Below, piece after piece: positions 10,501-21,500 of a stretch of 64,000 nucleotides of DNA. The position numbers and the translations under genes are program-made. The stretch spans positions 620,001 through 684,000 of the forward strand of contig JASSKH010000003.1 in NCBI GenBank assembly GCA_031763025.1, in the 5' to 3' direction. Source of the DNA: Macrocystis pyrifera (taxonomy: Eukaryota; Sar; Phaeophyceae; Laminariales; Laminariaceae). Each line of letters starts with the position of its first letter. Position 1 is the stretch's first letter. The notes under the pieces are model-generated. The model was not told the DNA's origin and ran no database searches. It saw nothing but the letters and a program-made list of their open reading frames with translations.

Positions 10501-12641
10501 GGCCGTGTGTATCTTAATACCAGAATATTTACGGACTTTACATGGCAAATGCTATGTAAGGGGAGTAGGGATGGGTGAAATTAATGAAGAGAGTTCGTGT
10601 AGGAGACGATAATTATAAGACGACATATATCACACGTGTGATAAGATAACACACCCCTCGGGATAACTTCAAAGCTGATTTTCTCGACAAGTCTGGAAGG
10701 AACAAACGCCGAGCGATGCATCTATCTATGGGAAGATCTCGACGAGATTTTTTCCAAAGGCACAATTTCCGTTGTGCGCACACACTATGGCACATACTTC
10801 CCCCCCTGGGATTCAATAAACTCGGCTCGGAAATTTGCAGCAGGGGGTGTCTTATCTTATCACCCCTGTGATAGTGTCATACATACGGTAAACTGAGGAA
10901 TTATACGGGCACGACTGTCATCCCACATTATGAATGGCATGCGCGAAAATGGCAGTCGACCGTCGACCACATATCGGTTTTTAAGCGACGCGTGGTACGT
11001 ACGAGGTTCCACTGTAGGACCAGGCTCGTAACGAGGGAAGAAAGAAAGTGCTGAATGAACCCTTTTCGAGAAAAAAATGAAGGAACGTACCGTAGTGGGC
11101 AGGGGGAATGAGAGTCTGCTGTGCGACCTCGGATCTGCGTTGCGACCATTGTTGCAAGGAGAGAGACAATAAGGGCGTAGATAATAATAAATGGGAACAA
11201 CAGTGCAAGCAGTGGCCAGATTTTTCTGTGTTGGGCACACGATCACGCGACGGCAACTACGCAAGCACGTACCAGACTGCTGCCAGCGGACGCAACAGCA
11301 GCGATTATGACGCCTTTTCGTATACCCGGTACAGACAGCACAACAACAGGACATTCACAATGAAAGAAAGGAAGCAACAAGAAAGGCAGACATAGACTTA
11401 CAGGGGAATAAGAACTCCAGCCTGGACCAGCTTTCCTGTTTCTTATTACTGTTGTGTAGGTGTCCTGTGCTGTACTGTACCTGATAGGAGGTATTTCGAA
11501 GTCTTGGAGTCTTACTGTAGTCTTGGTAGTGAGTGTCGGACACAAGGAAGGAGCGACCAACACATAGCTTAGAGCCGCGGATGGATGCATGTACGCTCAT
11601 TTGTGGCACACGGCAGACCTTGAGAAAAAATGAGGGGGAGAGAGAGTTCCCGGAGAGCACCCGCCGAGTGAGAGCATGTGACAGCACGAGGCCGCGCATT
11701 ACAGCAGTACGTACGTTCTCGTAGTCGGCTTTACGCTCGCTCGTAGTTCCTTCAAGGAACCCTGCGGAACCCTACTGTACACAATGAAGGCATCGCGGCT
11801 TCTTGGCACCCCATAATATACCTGTCGCAAAATTGTTGAAATTCACACCCGACACGACCGTAGCAACAAAGCTAACAATAAAGCGGTGTTTCCTACAGAT
11901 ATCTACTATTACTATTAAATATTAATAAATAATAAAATAAAAAATCAGTGCCTTTACACAAATCGACGTTGCGCTAGTTATTAGATGGTTGTGCTTGCCG
12001 CCCCAACAGTATTCCGAGCGGATCGCGGACATCATGAAACTACAGGCAGACATATAAACAGACAATATGTACATTGAGCCGAAAAAGACGCCAGTACAAG
12101 TAGCGACTGGCATACGAATACGTATCATGTATGTGCGAGAAATCCAATCCAGAGCTTTATGCAAGACAAAATTTACGTGTGCATACCGACACCCCACCTG
12201 CCAATCCCGCTTGCACCTCCGCACAACTCTAAAAAGTAGCTCAGCGAACGAGATCCCAACCCCACCATAGTCCGGTACAAGAAGCTCTCGCACGGCGGTA
12301 TGATCTGTGTCGGCAAGAGCTTGAGCCTCGACCGCACTGAGGAATGCGGACGGAGGCTGCGCAAACTGTTCTCGGCGTTCTCGGCTTCGCACCAGACGCC
12401 TTGCGCTCCCGACATCTCGGTCGTGCCCGAGTCCCGCCCTACACTCCTGATGGACACGACGTGACTGCTGTGTTGAGGATGATGGGTCGGGTTTGATCCA
12501 TGCCATTTGGCTGGGAGGGCGGGATATTCCTCCGGGACCCGATGTGCGTAGCGGTGGCTGCTGCTGCTGCTGCTGCTGTTGCTGCTTCTTCATTTCGTAC
12601 TTGGTATCGCGTATCTTAATTTTGTAGTCGTCAACAATCAT
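7578..12641 (-). CDS. EF-hand calcium-binding protein, multi-exon, 3' end not resolved
   Basis: Six exons were read on the minus strand: 12641-12198, 10456-10322, 9845-9726, 9509-9402, 9207-8414 and 7807-7578. All junctions are GT-AG and in phase (0, 0, 0, 0, 2, then 1 at the end). The ATG at 12641 follows an in-frame TGA. Together they give about 610 codons before the last donor (GTAAGT at 7577). Residues 19-28 are a Gln tract from CAG repeats. Residues 104-230 are helical and hold one clear EF-hand loop, DSDGDGRVTERD at about 201-212, with Asp instead of the usual Glu at position 12. A less regular loop around VPDYGGVGISFAELL may be its partner. Exon 5 encodes a long hydrophilic, probably disordered segment. 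Exon 6 is basic (DEKKRRRCRQ). The family is not recognised; a calcium-responsive regulatory role is inference. An alternative exon at 8099-7927 fits exon 5 in phase but not exon 6. Later exons below 7578 were not found. Confidence 0.6.
10628..10873. mobile_element. Inverted-repeat element (CACGTGTGATAAG ends), copy 1
   Basis: The left end, CACACGTGTGATAAG followed by ATAACACACCCC, is matched by the right end, GGGGTGTCTTATCTTATCAC followed by CCCTGTG. Length is about 246 bp. It lies in the first intron of the EF-hand gene. A related copy with the same left end is at 22122-22325. No coding capacity. Confidence 0.65.
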
Positions 12642-13917
12642 TACGAGTACGATATGGATGCTGATACTGGTGTCATATCATTACTTGTATTGTGCCAGGT
12701 CCGAAACTTCAACCGGCGGGTTCGAGGTGAAACCGTATGATGGCATTTTTTCGTAAAAATTCCAAAAATCTAAAATCCAAAAAAAAAACTAAAATCTAAA
12801 AATCTAAAAAATCTATAAAAAATAATCTAAAATCATTCCTCGATCATCCCACATTATTCATTCCTGGCTCATCTGACACACAGACTATCTATGAGTACCT
12901 CAACAGCAATCGAACAGCAGCTTAACATGCGTTTTGTTCATATGAGCGTCAGCGGAGTTTGGCACGTGTCTTTCGGCGCAACAAGCTGCGTGATTCTTCG
13001 GTCGCGTGTTGTAGCAGTTAGTAGGTGGGGGGTTCCCCAAAAGGGCGAAAATAATGTTAAACTTTGGTCTCTGTCTCACCAACATTGCCGTCCACAGCAG
13101 CAGCAGCAGCTGCCAGTACTGTGGCCACCGCTTTCGTGGCTTTTCGGTTGTTGTGTTGCGCTCCTGGACACTGTCTGTACCCCCCCGAACTTTCATCCGA
13201 CGGACGCGACTGGTTGGATGTCATGTTACGCTTTCGTGGGGGCAGCCATTACTATAATATAGCAGGACTCTCCGCTCGAGGCATGCTCGCAATGCCATAC
13301 ACCCTCACATTATATATACCTACCTGGTGCGTATTTTATCAACATCTCCTTGTTTCTTATTTATTCGTGGGTTCTTATTACACTTACTCCGAAGAGTTGG
13401 CCTATGTCTCAAGTTTTCTGTCTGGAGTATTTTTATACAGTAAATATCAGAACCACTGTTTGTTGTTATTAGAACAGAAATCTGAAGCACAATTTGACTA
13501 TAAATATAATCTCTGACAGACGCCAATGGCGAGCGATTTCCTGTGGTATAACTCAACATTTGACTCCGATTCTTGACCCCAGCTGTGTTGTCATCCATAC
13601 ATTTGACCCCGATGGCAAGGAGTTTGCTGTGTTATGTAACTCATATATAAACTTGATCCGGTTCTTGATATAATATGTAGGTATAGTAACATGGTGGCAC
13701 CATGGTGTAACATGCGTAGGTAATACTCTAAAAATAATACACTTATCATTACAACACAAAATTGCAAGCGCAGGACCAACGATTTGCGTTGCTCTGCTGT
13801 TCCCTATTAATAGGTGTTGCCAAGTACCTCGTGCCGTGTAAGGTAGACGGAACTGAAAAACTGCGGGAACGAGGAACGTGAAACAGACGCCTTGAAGTGG
13901 TCGAACTATTATTATAA

Positions 13918-14112
13918 TATCCGGGGAGCCGCTGGCCTATATCTTTGACAAGGAATCAGATATAGAATACGCGCGTTCGGTTTATCACAATACTTGTAAA
14001 ATTCGGTAAAAATGGAATATATACGAGACGTATTACGTAGCTTGCAAAGTTGAGTATCAACTATTTAATCAGTCGAACTCACAGCTGACGTATTTCAAAA
14101 ATTATAAAAAAA
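13918..14112 (+). repeat. Interspersed repeat, ~195 bp, copy 1
   Basis: Starting near GGGGAGCCGCTGGCCTATAT and running through AGTTGAGTATCAACTATTTA, this stretch recurs with few differences in inverted orientation at 25393-25611, inside intron 1 of the bZIP gene. No terminal repeats were recognised, so the type of element is not known. Confidence 0.75.
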
Positions 14113-14730
14113 AATAATTGCTTCAAGCTACTGCGTTGGCGGTTCTTCTGTTGCTACTGCTGTTAGTACTGTGTTCTAGCAATGGTCTTGGGATCGCTTC
14201 CACTGTTGAGGGATGCGCGTCAGCGCAGAAACCTTGCGTGGTGGCCGGGCGGGTATGGGTTGGCCATAAGGGGGTTGCTGGGTGCGGCGGTTGGTGCGTG
14301 GGCTGGTTGGTCGAAACCACCACAACACCCCTCACCACCAGCATTTCATTGCTAAGCGATGCGCGTCGTCGCAAAAGTCTTCTGGTGGATGGGTGGGCGG
14401 GGGTGGGCAATACTGCCGCCGCTACCTCCCCCCGACTGGGTCACGGATGGGTCATGGGCGTGTTCGTCCAAGAACTCGTGACACACAGCACCCCAAAAGG
14501 TTGGGGTTTGGCTCATACCGAACGTTTCCGTGAGGGCTATCGATTTCCGCTGCGTGCGGTATGATCATCAATCGTTTGGAGCCATCTTGAAAACAAATAA
14601 AAGTGCGTTATCTTGTCGACCTAGAAAGCGGGTGAGGACGGACGGACAACTTTTTATGTTTGCTAACACAAACCCTAGGTAAATGCTAGGGAATGCGGGT
14701 ACCCCTCGCTCTGTATTTCGAAGACGCATA

Positions 14731-14965
14731 GTCCAATATCGGAGCCATGAATCTCGGAGATGCACTGCTTAACATCGGAGATGCACAACCCAATATCGGA
14801 GGGATACCTCGGAGATGCATGCTCAATGTCGGAGATGTCCAGGTCATCTGGAGATTCACAACTCGATCTCGTACATGTACTGACTGCCCAATATCAGAGA
14901 TGTTCTCGAGCTCGGAGATGCACTGCTCAATCTCGGAGATGCACCACGCAATCTCGGAGATATTC
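14731..14965 (+). repeat. Degenerate tandem repeat (CTCGGAGATGCA unit)
   Basis: About ten imperfect copies of a unit of roughly 18-24 bp built around ATCTCGGAGATGCACTGCTC follow one another. Units vary in length, and some carry AATATCGG or AACATCGG in place of AATCTCGG. Both translation frames across it are open for part of the array and give short repeated peptides (SEMHCSI, NIGDAQ), which I treat as a consequence of the repeat. Confidence 0.8.
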
Positions 14966-17168
14966 GTTCAACTTTCGAGCTCCTCAGCACCTTCGGGTTA
15001 CGAGAGTCTATTCACATCTATCTGATACCAGGTATTTCAGTATTTATACGACGAGTACTTTGAAATTTTTATCACAAATAATGTAATACCCCTCCATCGG
15101 CCGAATGCACCCTCCCTCTCGGACCTAGAAAGTAACGTCGAACATTTCGCGAATTGATCGACAAAACATCGATGCCGCTGTGTATCGGATATCAGTATCG
15201 ATACACGAAAAACGTTCGAGACACCTACCCACCACGCTGGAGCTCGTTTTTGTGTGCACGCGTGGCATTAACAAACACCTTATCCCACGCCAACGCGATC
15301 CCGCTCGGACCTGAGCCCTCCAACCCATCCCTGGATACCACTCTGGCCGTAAATATAGTCAACGTTTCACATTGACATCATAGTCCAAAAGTTTATTATA
15401 TTGCCAGCCAGATGGGTATGTATATAGTAAGTCGCCGGTAGGGCCGCCCGCTGGGGACCCTAATCCCACGCGACCTGACTCGCCAAAATCGAGGGTTGAA
15501 CCAAACTGCCAAAGGAAAACGGCAACAACAACACCAAAACCAGTAATATACTCAACTCAAGGGCGCAAAAAAACGGGGATCCACGAGCTTGTCTCGGAAA
15601 AAAATTGGGTCGACCATCTGATGATGAACCCAACACGTTCGCTACAACAAATACATAAATATGATAGTTTGCCATAATGGCCACCATAATGGTGCACGCA
15701 CGATGTTCCAAGGCCGCGTTTTGTAGAGGTACACGGGGGGGACCTACAGCCCGCGCCATCAGCCATCGCGTGACGTAACTACTTGTACGTTACTCTATAT
15801 ACCCTCCCCAAGTACCTGGTACTATTTTGCGAACAGGGGTAGAGCCATCACGCGACCCACTGCGACGGCGCGACCACCGTACATTTCAAGAACATGGAAA
15901 CCCACAAAAAACAAACTATAAAACAGAAAACAGAACGAAGGGCAGGCGTACGGATAGTATGATGCAATGCCAGTGAGCCATACGGCTTGGCCTGGCCTCT
16001 CGCTGCCCTTCGTTATTCGGTACCTGGTACACACGAACCTACACCAACATGACTACTGTTGAAGAATAACATGCTCCAGGTCTAGGCTACGACCCTTGTC
16101 CTCGTTTGTCTAATCCCCCTATTCTATGTGTACCCGCACCCTTCCGCACCGCCCCCCATTCAGTTCAACTCAACAAACACAGAGTGCGGCAGTAAGGTAG
16201 AAGTGGAAATATACGGGAATCTTCCACATTTGGGCTCGTGCGGGTATCATGTGTACTTGTAAATCGCTCAAAACACAACCTTGCACCAGTCGACCAACAC
16301 CTATGATACCGTAAACCGTAAAGCCCCTGTAAATTTGAAAAAAAATCTTGAGCCCTTCGGCTTCCCAGGCATGCGCCCCGCCCCCAAAACGAGGCATCCC
16401 TCTCAAAACAAACAGCAACACCAAGGGTACACGAAAACAACAAACGACAACCCACTATTATTTTTAGTTCTATACAGGGGGGGTATACACTAAAATCTAG
16501 TAAAACAAAACTGAAAAATATGTTATACCAGGTATTCCACTTCTGGCACAAATACCAACCCGGTGATTTTATTTTCAACTCCGACATCGTGGCGAGTGTG
16601 GTTTCGTTCTCTTTCGTTTCTTCGTGCACCCCTGGTAACACCAAACAACAATCACACCACCACCAAGCGCTAAAATGCGTTGCGCTTGTCACCCACGCAG
16701 GGCTGAGCAACACCGGCAAACGTTGCCTGATATATCGGTACACTCAATACAACAATACCCTGTAGAGCCACGGAAAACTTCACGAAAAGTCGACAGAGCA
16801 ATCGACCGACTGTAGGTTGTCATGAGCACGAGTCATTCAAGATCTATATATATATATATATATACACGTCCATACGTGACGCAGGAAAAATGCCAACGAT
16901 GGCGGTCGGCAAACTCTTTGAAATGGTATACAGAGCAATTGCTGCAGAAGCAACAACGACTGTATCTAGCTGGAGAAACGACGACTTGTCCACGCCAAGC
17001 TCTCCTCAACAGACCAGCTTGTAAGCTCATCTTTATCTCCCTGTTTAGACGAACGGAAACAATTCCAAGCCTGCCATCCCCGATGTTGTATCACATCGTA
17101 GGCATCATAGCGGGCGAGACATTGAAAGGGCAAAAAGGGCGGGTGAGGGGAGGAGAGGGGGCAGGTTG

Positions 17169-17236
17169 GGGGGGGGGGGGGGGTACTCATTTGTTGCTTG
17201 CCTTAGTCATTTAACCATTGACCACGCATCCCTTTT
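17169..17236 (-). repeat. Homopolymer-flanked repeat, copy 1
   Basis: A G run is followed by TACTCATTTGTTGCTTGCCT, then AGTCATTTAACCATTGACCACGC in part. The reverse complement occurs twice at 40001-40083 and 40168-40232, each time next to a C run. The constant association of the unique block with a homopolymer suggests it is part of a mobile unit. Confidence 0.65.
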
Positions 17237-17277
17237 GAGACGAAGCAGGTGGGGGGGGGTATTCGATATCAGTCAAG

Positions 17278-17855
17278 GTCGTGGTCGTATGACCATAGAC
17301 CCTCGGATCCCTAGAATGCCGGAACGGAGCACGTCGGGGTTTCACCGATCAGGCAGACATTGCTTGCACCAAGCGCGAAGCGCCGTGAGGTGGTCGGCGA
17401 GCCGCATGAAGGGTGAGCTGCACCCTACTACGAACCGCTTGTGACGCGGACTTGCATATGGATGACTGACAGCTTCTATGAGTTCATTTATTTTCCGGTG
17501 TGGCCACTTCCAGAGACAGGAATGGGGGTCCTACTCTCTGCAATTGCTCATGGGTGCCTTGCCATAAACACTACCAGTACGTGATACGATCATTCCCCTT
17601 GTGCGCAGTAAAGGTTCTCCACCCCGCGCACATGATCCAACTCGATCGCCAGCTGCGACCGACCGTCAAAAACAAAAAAAGAGGTACCCCGGTTGTCTAG
17701 TTCACGTAGTGAGCGGCATGTCTTACAGTGTTGCTGCCAACCGAGGCCAATCCAACCTATGGGGGTGTACTCGTCATCATGCATGGCCGTAGTCGTATGA
17801 CCATAGGCCCTCGCGTCTCTACAATTCCGGGACGGAGCACGTCGGGTTTTCAGGG
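17278..17855 (+). repeat. Pair of ~70-bp direct repeats
   Basis: Copies at 17278-17345 and 17784-17855 share GTCGTATGACCATAG and GACGGAGCACGTCGG-like blocks with about 85 percent identity by eye. The intervening 440 bp is unrelated. They may be the two ends of a larger element or long-terminal-repeat remnants, but they are too short to say. Confidence 0.6.
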
Positions 17856-18087
17856 AGGGGGGCGTTCAACAAACCTTCCAAGTTGAAGTGGTTGGGTGCT
17901 GATTTGATTTGAATCAAAGGAGGAGAAGGAGGGGGGGGATGCGTTTGGATACGACGCGAGTCTCTCTAAGGTTGTGCCAAGCGTCCTAAAACGAAAGACT
18001 CGGAGAGGCGGTAAACGTGCCAGTTCCGATGGGAGCCGACAAGCTCAGGGAAATCTGGATCCTACGCGCAATGGACCATTGCAAGGG

Positions 18088-18224
18088 TGTGTTTAGTAGG
18101 TTTTTCATAATCGATATACCCGGGTGAACCCGGGTATCTACCCGGGTATGACCGACATAACCAGCTAAGGTACCCGGGTACCCCAGAGTACATACTGAGT
18201 ATAGCCTACCTAGTACTAAACACA
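18088..18224. mobile_element. Inverted-repeat element (GTGTTTAGTA ends), copy 1
   Basis: It begins TGTGTTTAGTAGG and ends CCTAGTACTAAACACA, an inverted pair. The interior consists of short palindromic blocks around ACCCGGGTA repeated five times. Length is 137 bp. A longer relative (56926-57326) has the same ends and the same CCCGGG blocks. Confidence 0.75.
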
Positions 18225-18548
18225 GCCTTTCGCATTCAAGGCAGGAATTAGCACTATTAATAGAGCAAAGCCCCCCGGAGAGGAATGATGCAGCATATTA
18301 CAGTATATCAGCTTGCTACGCCGGATCGGCGGAGGAGCGGAAATCAGAGGCGAGCGAACAATCGAACCGTTCCCAAAACAAAGAAACCAAAGCGATTCAC
18401 GCGCCGCACCAACAAAAACGACCCCAAATTGTATTTCAGAAAACCACACAATCTGAGTTGTCTTCTGTGTTTTACGAAGCCGTCTGGACTTGGCGCTACA
18501 AAACCCCCAAGACTACACAGAAAGAGCGACACGCCTCCCGGCCCCATT

Positions 18549-21500
18549 CTATCGCAGATCGATCGCGAAATCCCACTCCCAACAAAACGTGAAGCAGCTA
18601 TACACATGAGCAAGCCACGAGGACCGACCTGTCTGGGGCAGAGGCAGGGGCGCGCAAACGGGCACCTCTTCCATGATGAGCACCATGTGCGTCATGCCGC
18701 CCTCCGGCGTCCCCAACGGGTAGGCCTGTATGGACACCGTGAGATGGCGCATATCCCTCGTGATGACGCGCACGTCTCCCATTCCCGCTCTCTTCGGGCT
18801 GGAGCCTAAACACGTGTGCAGTAAGGCGTCTAGCTCGCCGCCGTTGTTCGCCTCAGGTGGCCCCTGCTCACAGTTTCGATTGGAAGGTATCCGTTAGAAG
18901 GTATCCTCCAACGGATGTTCCGCCGGGAAGGGCAACAGGTGATGGGCTTTGGCTCGATGGATTGACAGCGACAGCAGTAGCAACTGCAGCATAACATTTC
19001 TTACTTACATCACAGGAAGGTGCGTACGGGCACCCACGAACAAAAGGTAAAACTTAACGGAGCCGTCTTTCTGTGATCTCTCTACGGTATTTCTTTGCTT
19101 TCGTGGTCGATCGTATCAAGGCTGGAATACTGCGAGTAATAGCAATAGCAGCAGTGGTATTATTATAGAGCTCGAGCGACCAGGCAACAGGGTGGCAAGC
19201 ATACCGTGCAGCGGTCGTCCCGCTCTACCAACAAGAATCCGTACCAGCACCTAGCCGACAAGCGCTCAACCCACTTAGTTAGGTAGTTTACAGATACTCA
19301 TACTCGTACTCGTACGTATATCTGAATCATATTCCAAGTGGTCTGTCCTCGAAACAGTGCTCCTTAAGGAGTTGAGTTCTCCTAAGGCACCGACTATAGC
19401 ACAGCCAGAGCATCAGCTACATTGATGGAGCAACGTTAATCGACTAGTCTACACACTATTAATAGTCGCAGTGCTGTCTACCACCCACCCTTTCATGGAG
19501 CACCGACTACACAAAAGCAGCAAACGCAACAGCAATCGATGACAGACAGTAGTACGAGCAGAGTAGAACTTGCATGCTTGAGGCAACGATCACAAAATTA
19601 CAACAGTTTTCAAGAGGCGTCCCACTTACGTTCATGAGGGAGGAGGGGAAAGACTTGACATCCTCGAGCGAGTGTCCCATGAGAGCCGTCCACGCCGCGT
19701 TGACGTGTGCGATGCTGTAAGGCGGCTCCACCGAGCACACAAGTGCCGCGTGTTGAGATGGCTTCATCGCGCCCTCTAACTGTTCACGAAAACGGGCACA
19801 TACCCCGGGCACACGGGCACACAAAAGACGAAGCGAGAACGAGGGAAAGAAATAGAGCGAGCGCGAGGTCGAGACGGAGGTGAGGATACAGAGCAGAAGA
19901 GTGAAACCAACAGACCGACAGACAAAGAGAAAGAGAAAGAGAGCAAGCAGGCCGATACCAAGATTAGTGACAATCGCCTCCAATTGTCGGCAGCACAAAA
20001 GAGGTGTTTTAGAGCAAACCAAGATCAGCGGTGACACGTAGCCTGTCAACTATTGTTGGAATAACACGAGAAACGAACACCATTTATTAAGCAAAATAAA
20101 ACAAAACCAGGATAAATGGCGGTCAAAATGCACCCAGCCGATGGTGAAAGGGTGCACGTCTTTGCCAAAAGAGTAACGCCAGTTCAACTGACGCGTGCAC
20201 GCCCCATGCCTCCGCTGACCGCCACAAAACGTTCCACGTGCCCCGCAAAAAAAAACGCATGGGTTCAACTTATTTCCCAGTCGACAAAACATGAGGCGCC
20301 CCGCAGCGAAACAAGAATACCACCGTACAATGCTGGCGTCAGTACCTCAGTTTGATTGGTCAGGAGAAGGCCTGCGGTCACAAGCTTACGCGATAGAAGC
20401 ACGCCACCACCACCACCACCACCACCACCCCTACTCCCGACCCCGCCACCGACCCCATCAGTCCCTCCATACGCCAGGCTGACATACAGCAGTATCTCCT
20501 ACGCACCGTGTTCGGTATAGTCCTGAAGACACCGCCGCCCGTTGCTCGCTGCAGCTGCTGCATGAAGCCCATCGCGTCGAACATAAGGTCGAGGCGGTGA
20601 ATACGGTTGTCGGGCGAGAATGTTGCCCTCAGCATTCCGTGGCTGCAAATCTCGCACTGTGCGCCGCACTCGGTAGCGTTGTCTGTTCGCATCAACCACT
20701 GGCACATCAGCTATCGTCCAGAACAACAGACAAGCGACATAGGTACGTGGGGGTGGGTAGGAGCAGAAGCCAGTATTAGCATAGCTGGTACTATCAACAA
20801 TAGGCGCTCTCGTGAGCCAAGGCAAGGTAAAGAGCAGTCGGGGCAACGTCACTGGAGAGAAACACATTCGGCAAAGCAAAAAACAGGGCAAGGCGGGCCG
20901 ATGTCGCGGGGGAGAAGAACACGCAGCACAGCAGCGCACAAGTTTGGCAGGGTTTCAGGTGCTGCTCGGCGGCCCTCCTCGACAGATCAGTACGCGACAA
21001 TGCGCCGTATGACCGAAGTGAGAAAAACAGTTGCAGCTACCCACTGCTGCCGCTACTGCTGCCGCTACCACTGCCACTGCCACTGCCACGTTTAGTTATT
21101 AATAGCACCTTGTTTGGTCCCACGACGGTGTCGTCCGGTGACGTGTAGAACTGATACTTCAGCTGGACGGGCGGTGGGCACAGCAGCACGGAACAGCGAA
21201 GACGTCATCAATAAAGAAAAGGCATTTCCGTCATCTATCTATCTCTCATCCCCCCTTCTCTCCCACACCCGCCCTGGGCAACCGCACGATGCCAAGCAAA
21301 CCGCGTGAGTGAGGGCGAGGGTCAGAAAGCGCGCGATGATCGCTCAACAAGAACCAACATCAAGCACTGACTCCATTTCGGACCATCAATGTATACTGGT
21401 ATCATGCTAGCATGACTAAAAGAGCGTCGAGTTGGTACAGTTAGCACAGGGTACTGTAGGTTGCGATCGATCTTCAGCCTTGGTTTTCTCGACAACGGTA

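Larger units (their letters stand above)
12642..18548. other. Intergenic region between the EF-hand gene and the bZIP gene
   Basis: No gene is supported. It contains a tandem GGAGATG repeat (14731-14965), two inverted-repeat or interspersed elements (13918-14112 and 18088-18224), a TA microsatellite (16843-16864), a pair of direct repeats (17278-17345 and 17784-17855) and a G-run element (17169-17236). Open frames at 15154-15375 (+, about 73 codons, protein-like composition) and 16165-16743 (-, 192 codons) are unrecognised and have no splice or homology support. Confidence 0.45.

Noticed and set aside
16165-16743. 192-codon minus-strand open frame
   Set aside because: Cys/Trp/Phe-rich with no recognisable domain, a second overlapping frame and no splice context; probably chance.
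18285-18809. 174-codon plus-strand open frame
   Set aside because: It overlaps the last PAS exon of the bZIP gene in antisense, has no domain, and shows no splice or composition support.
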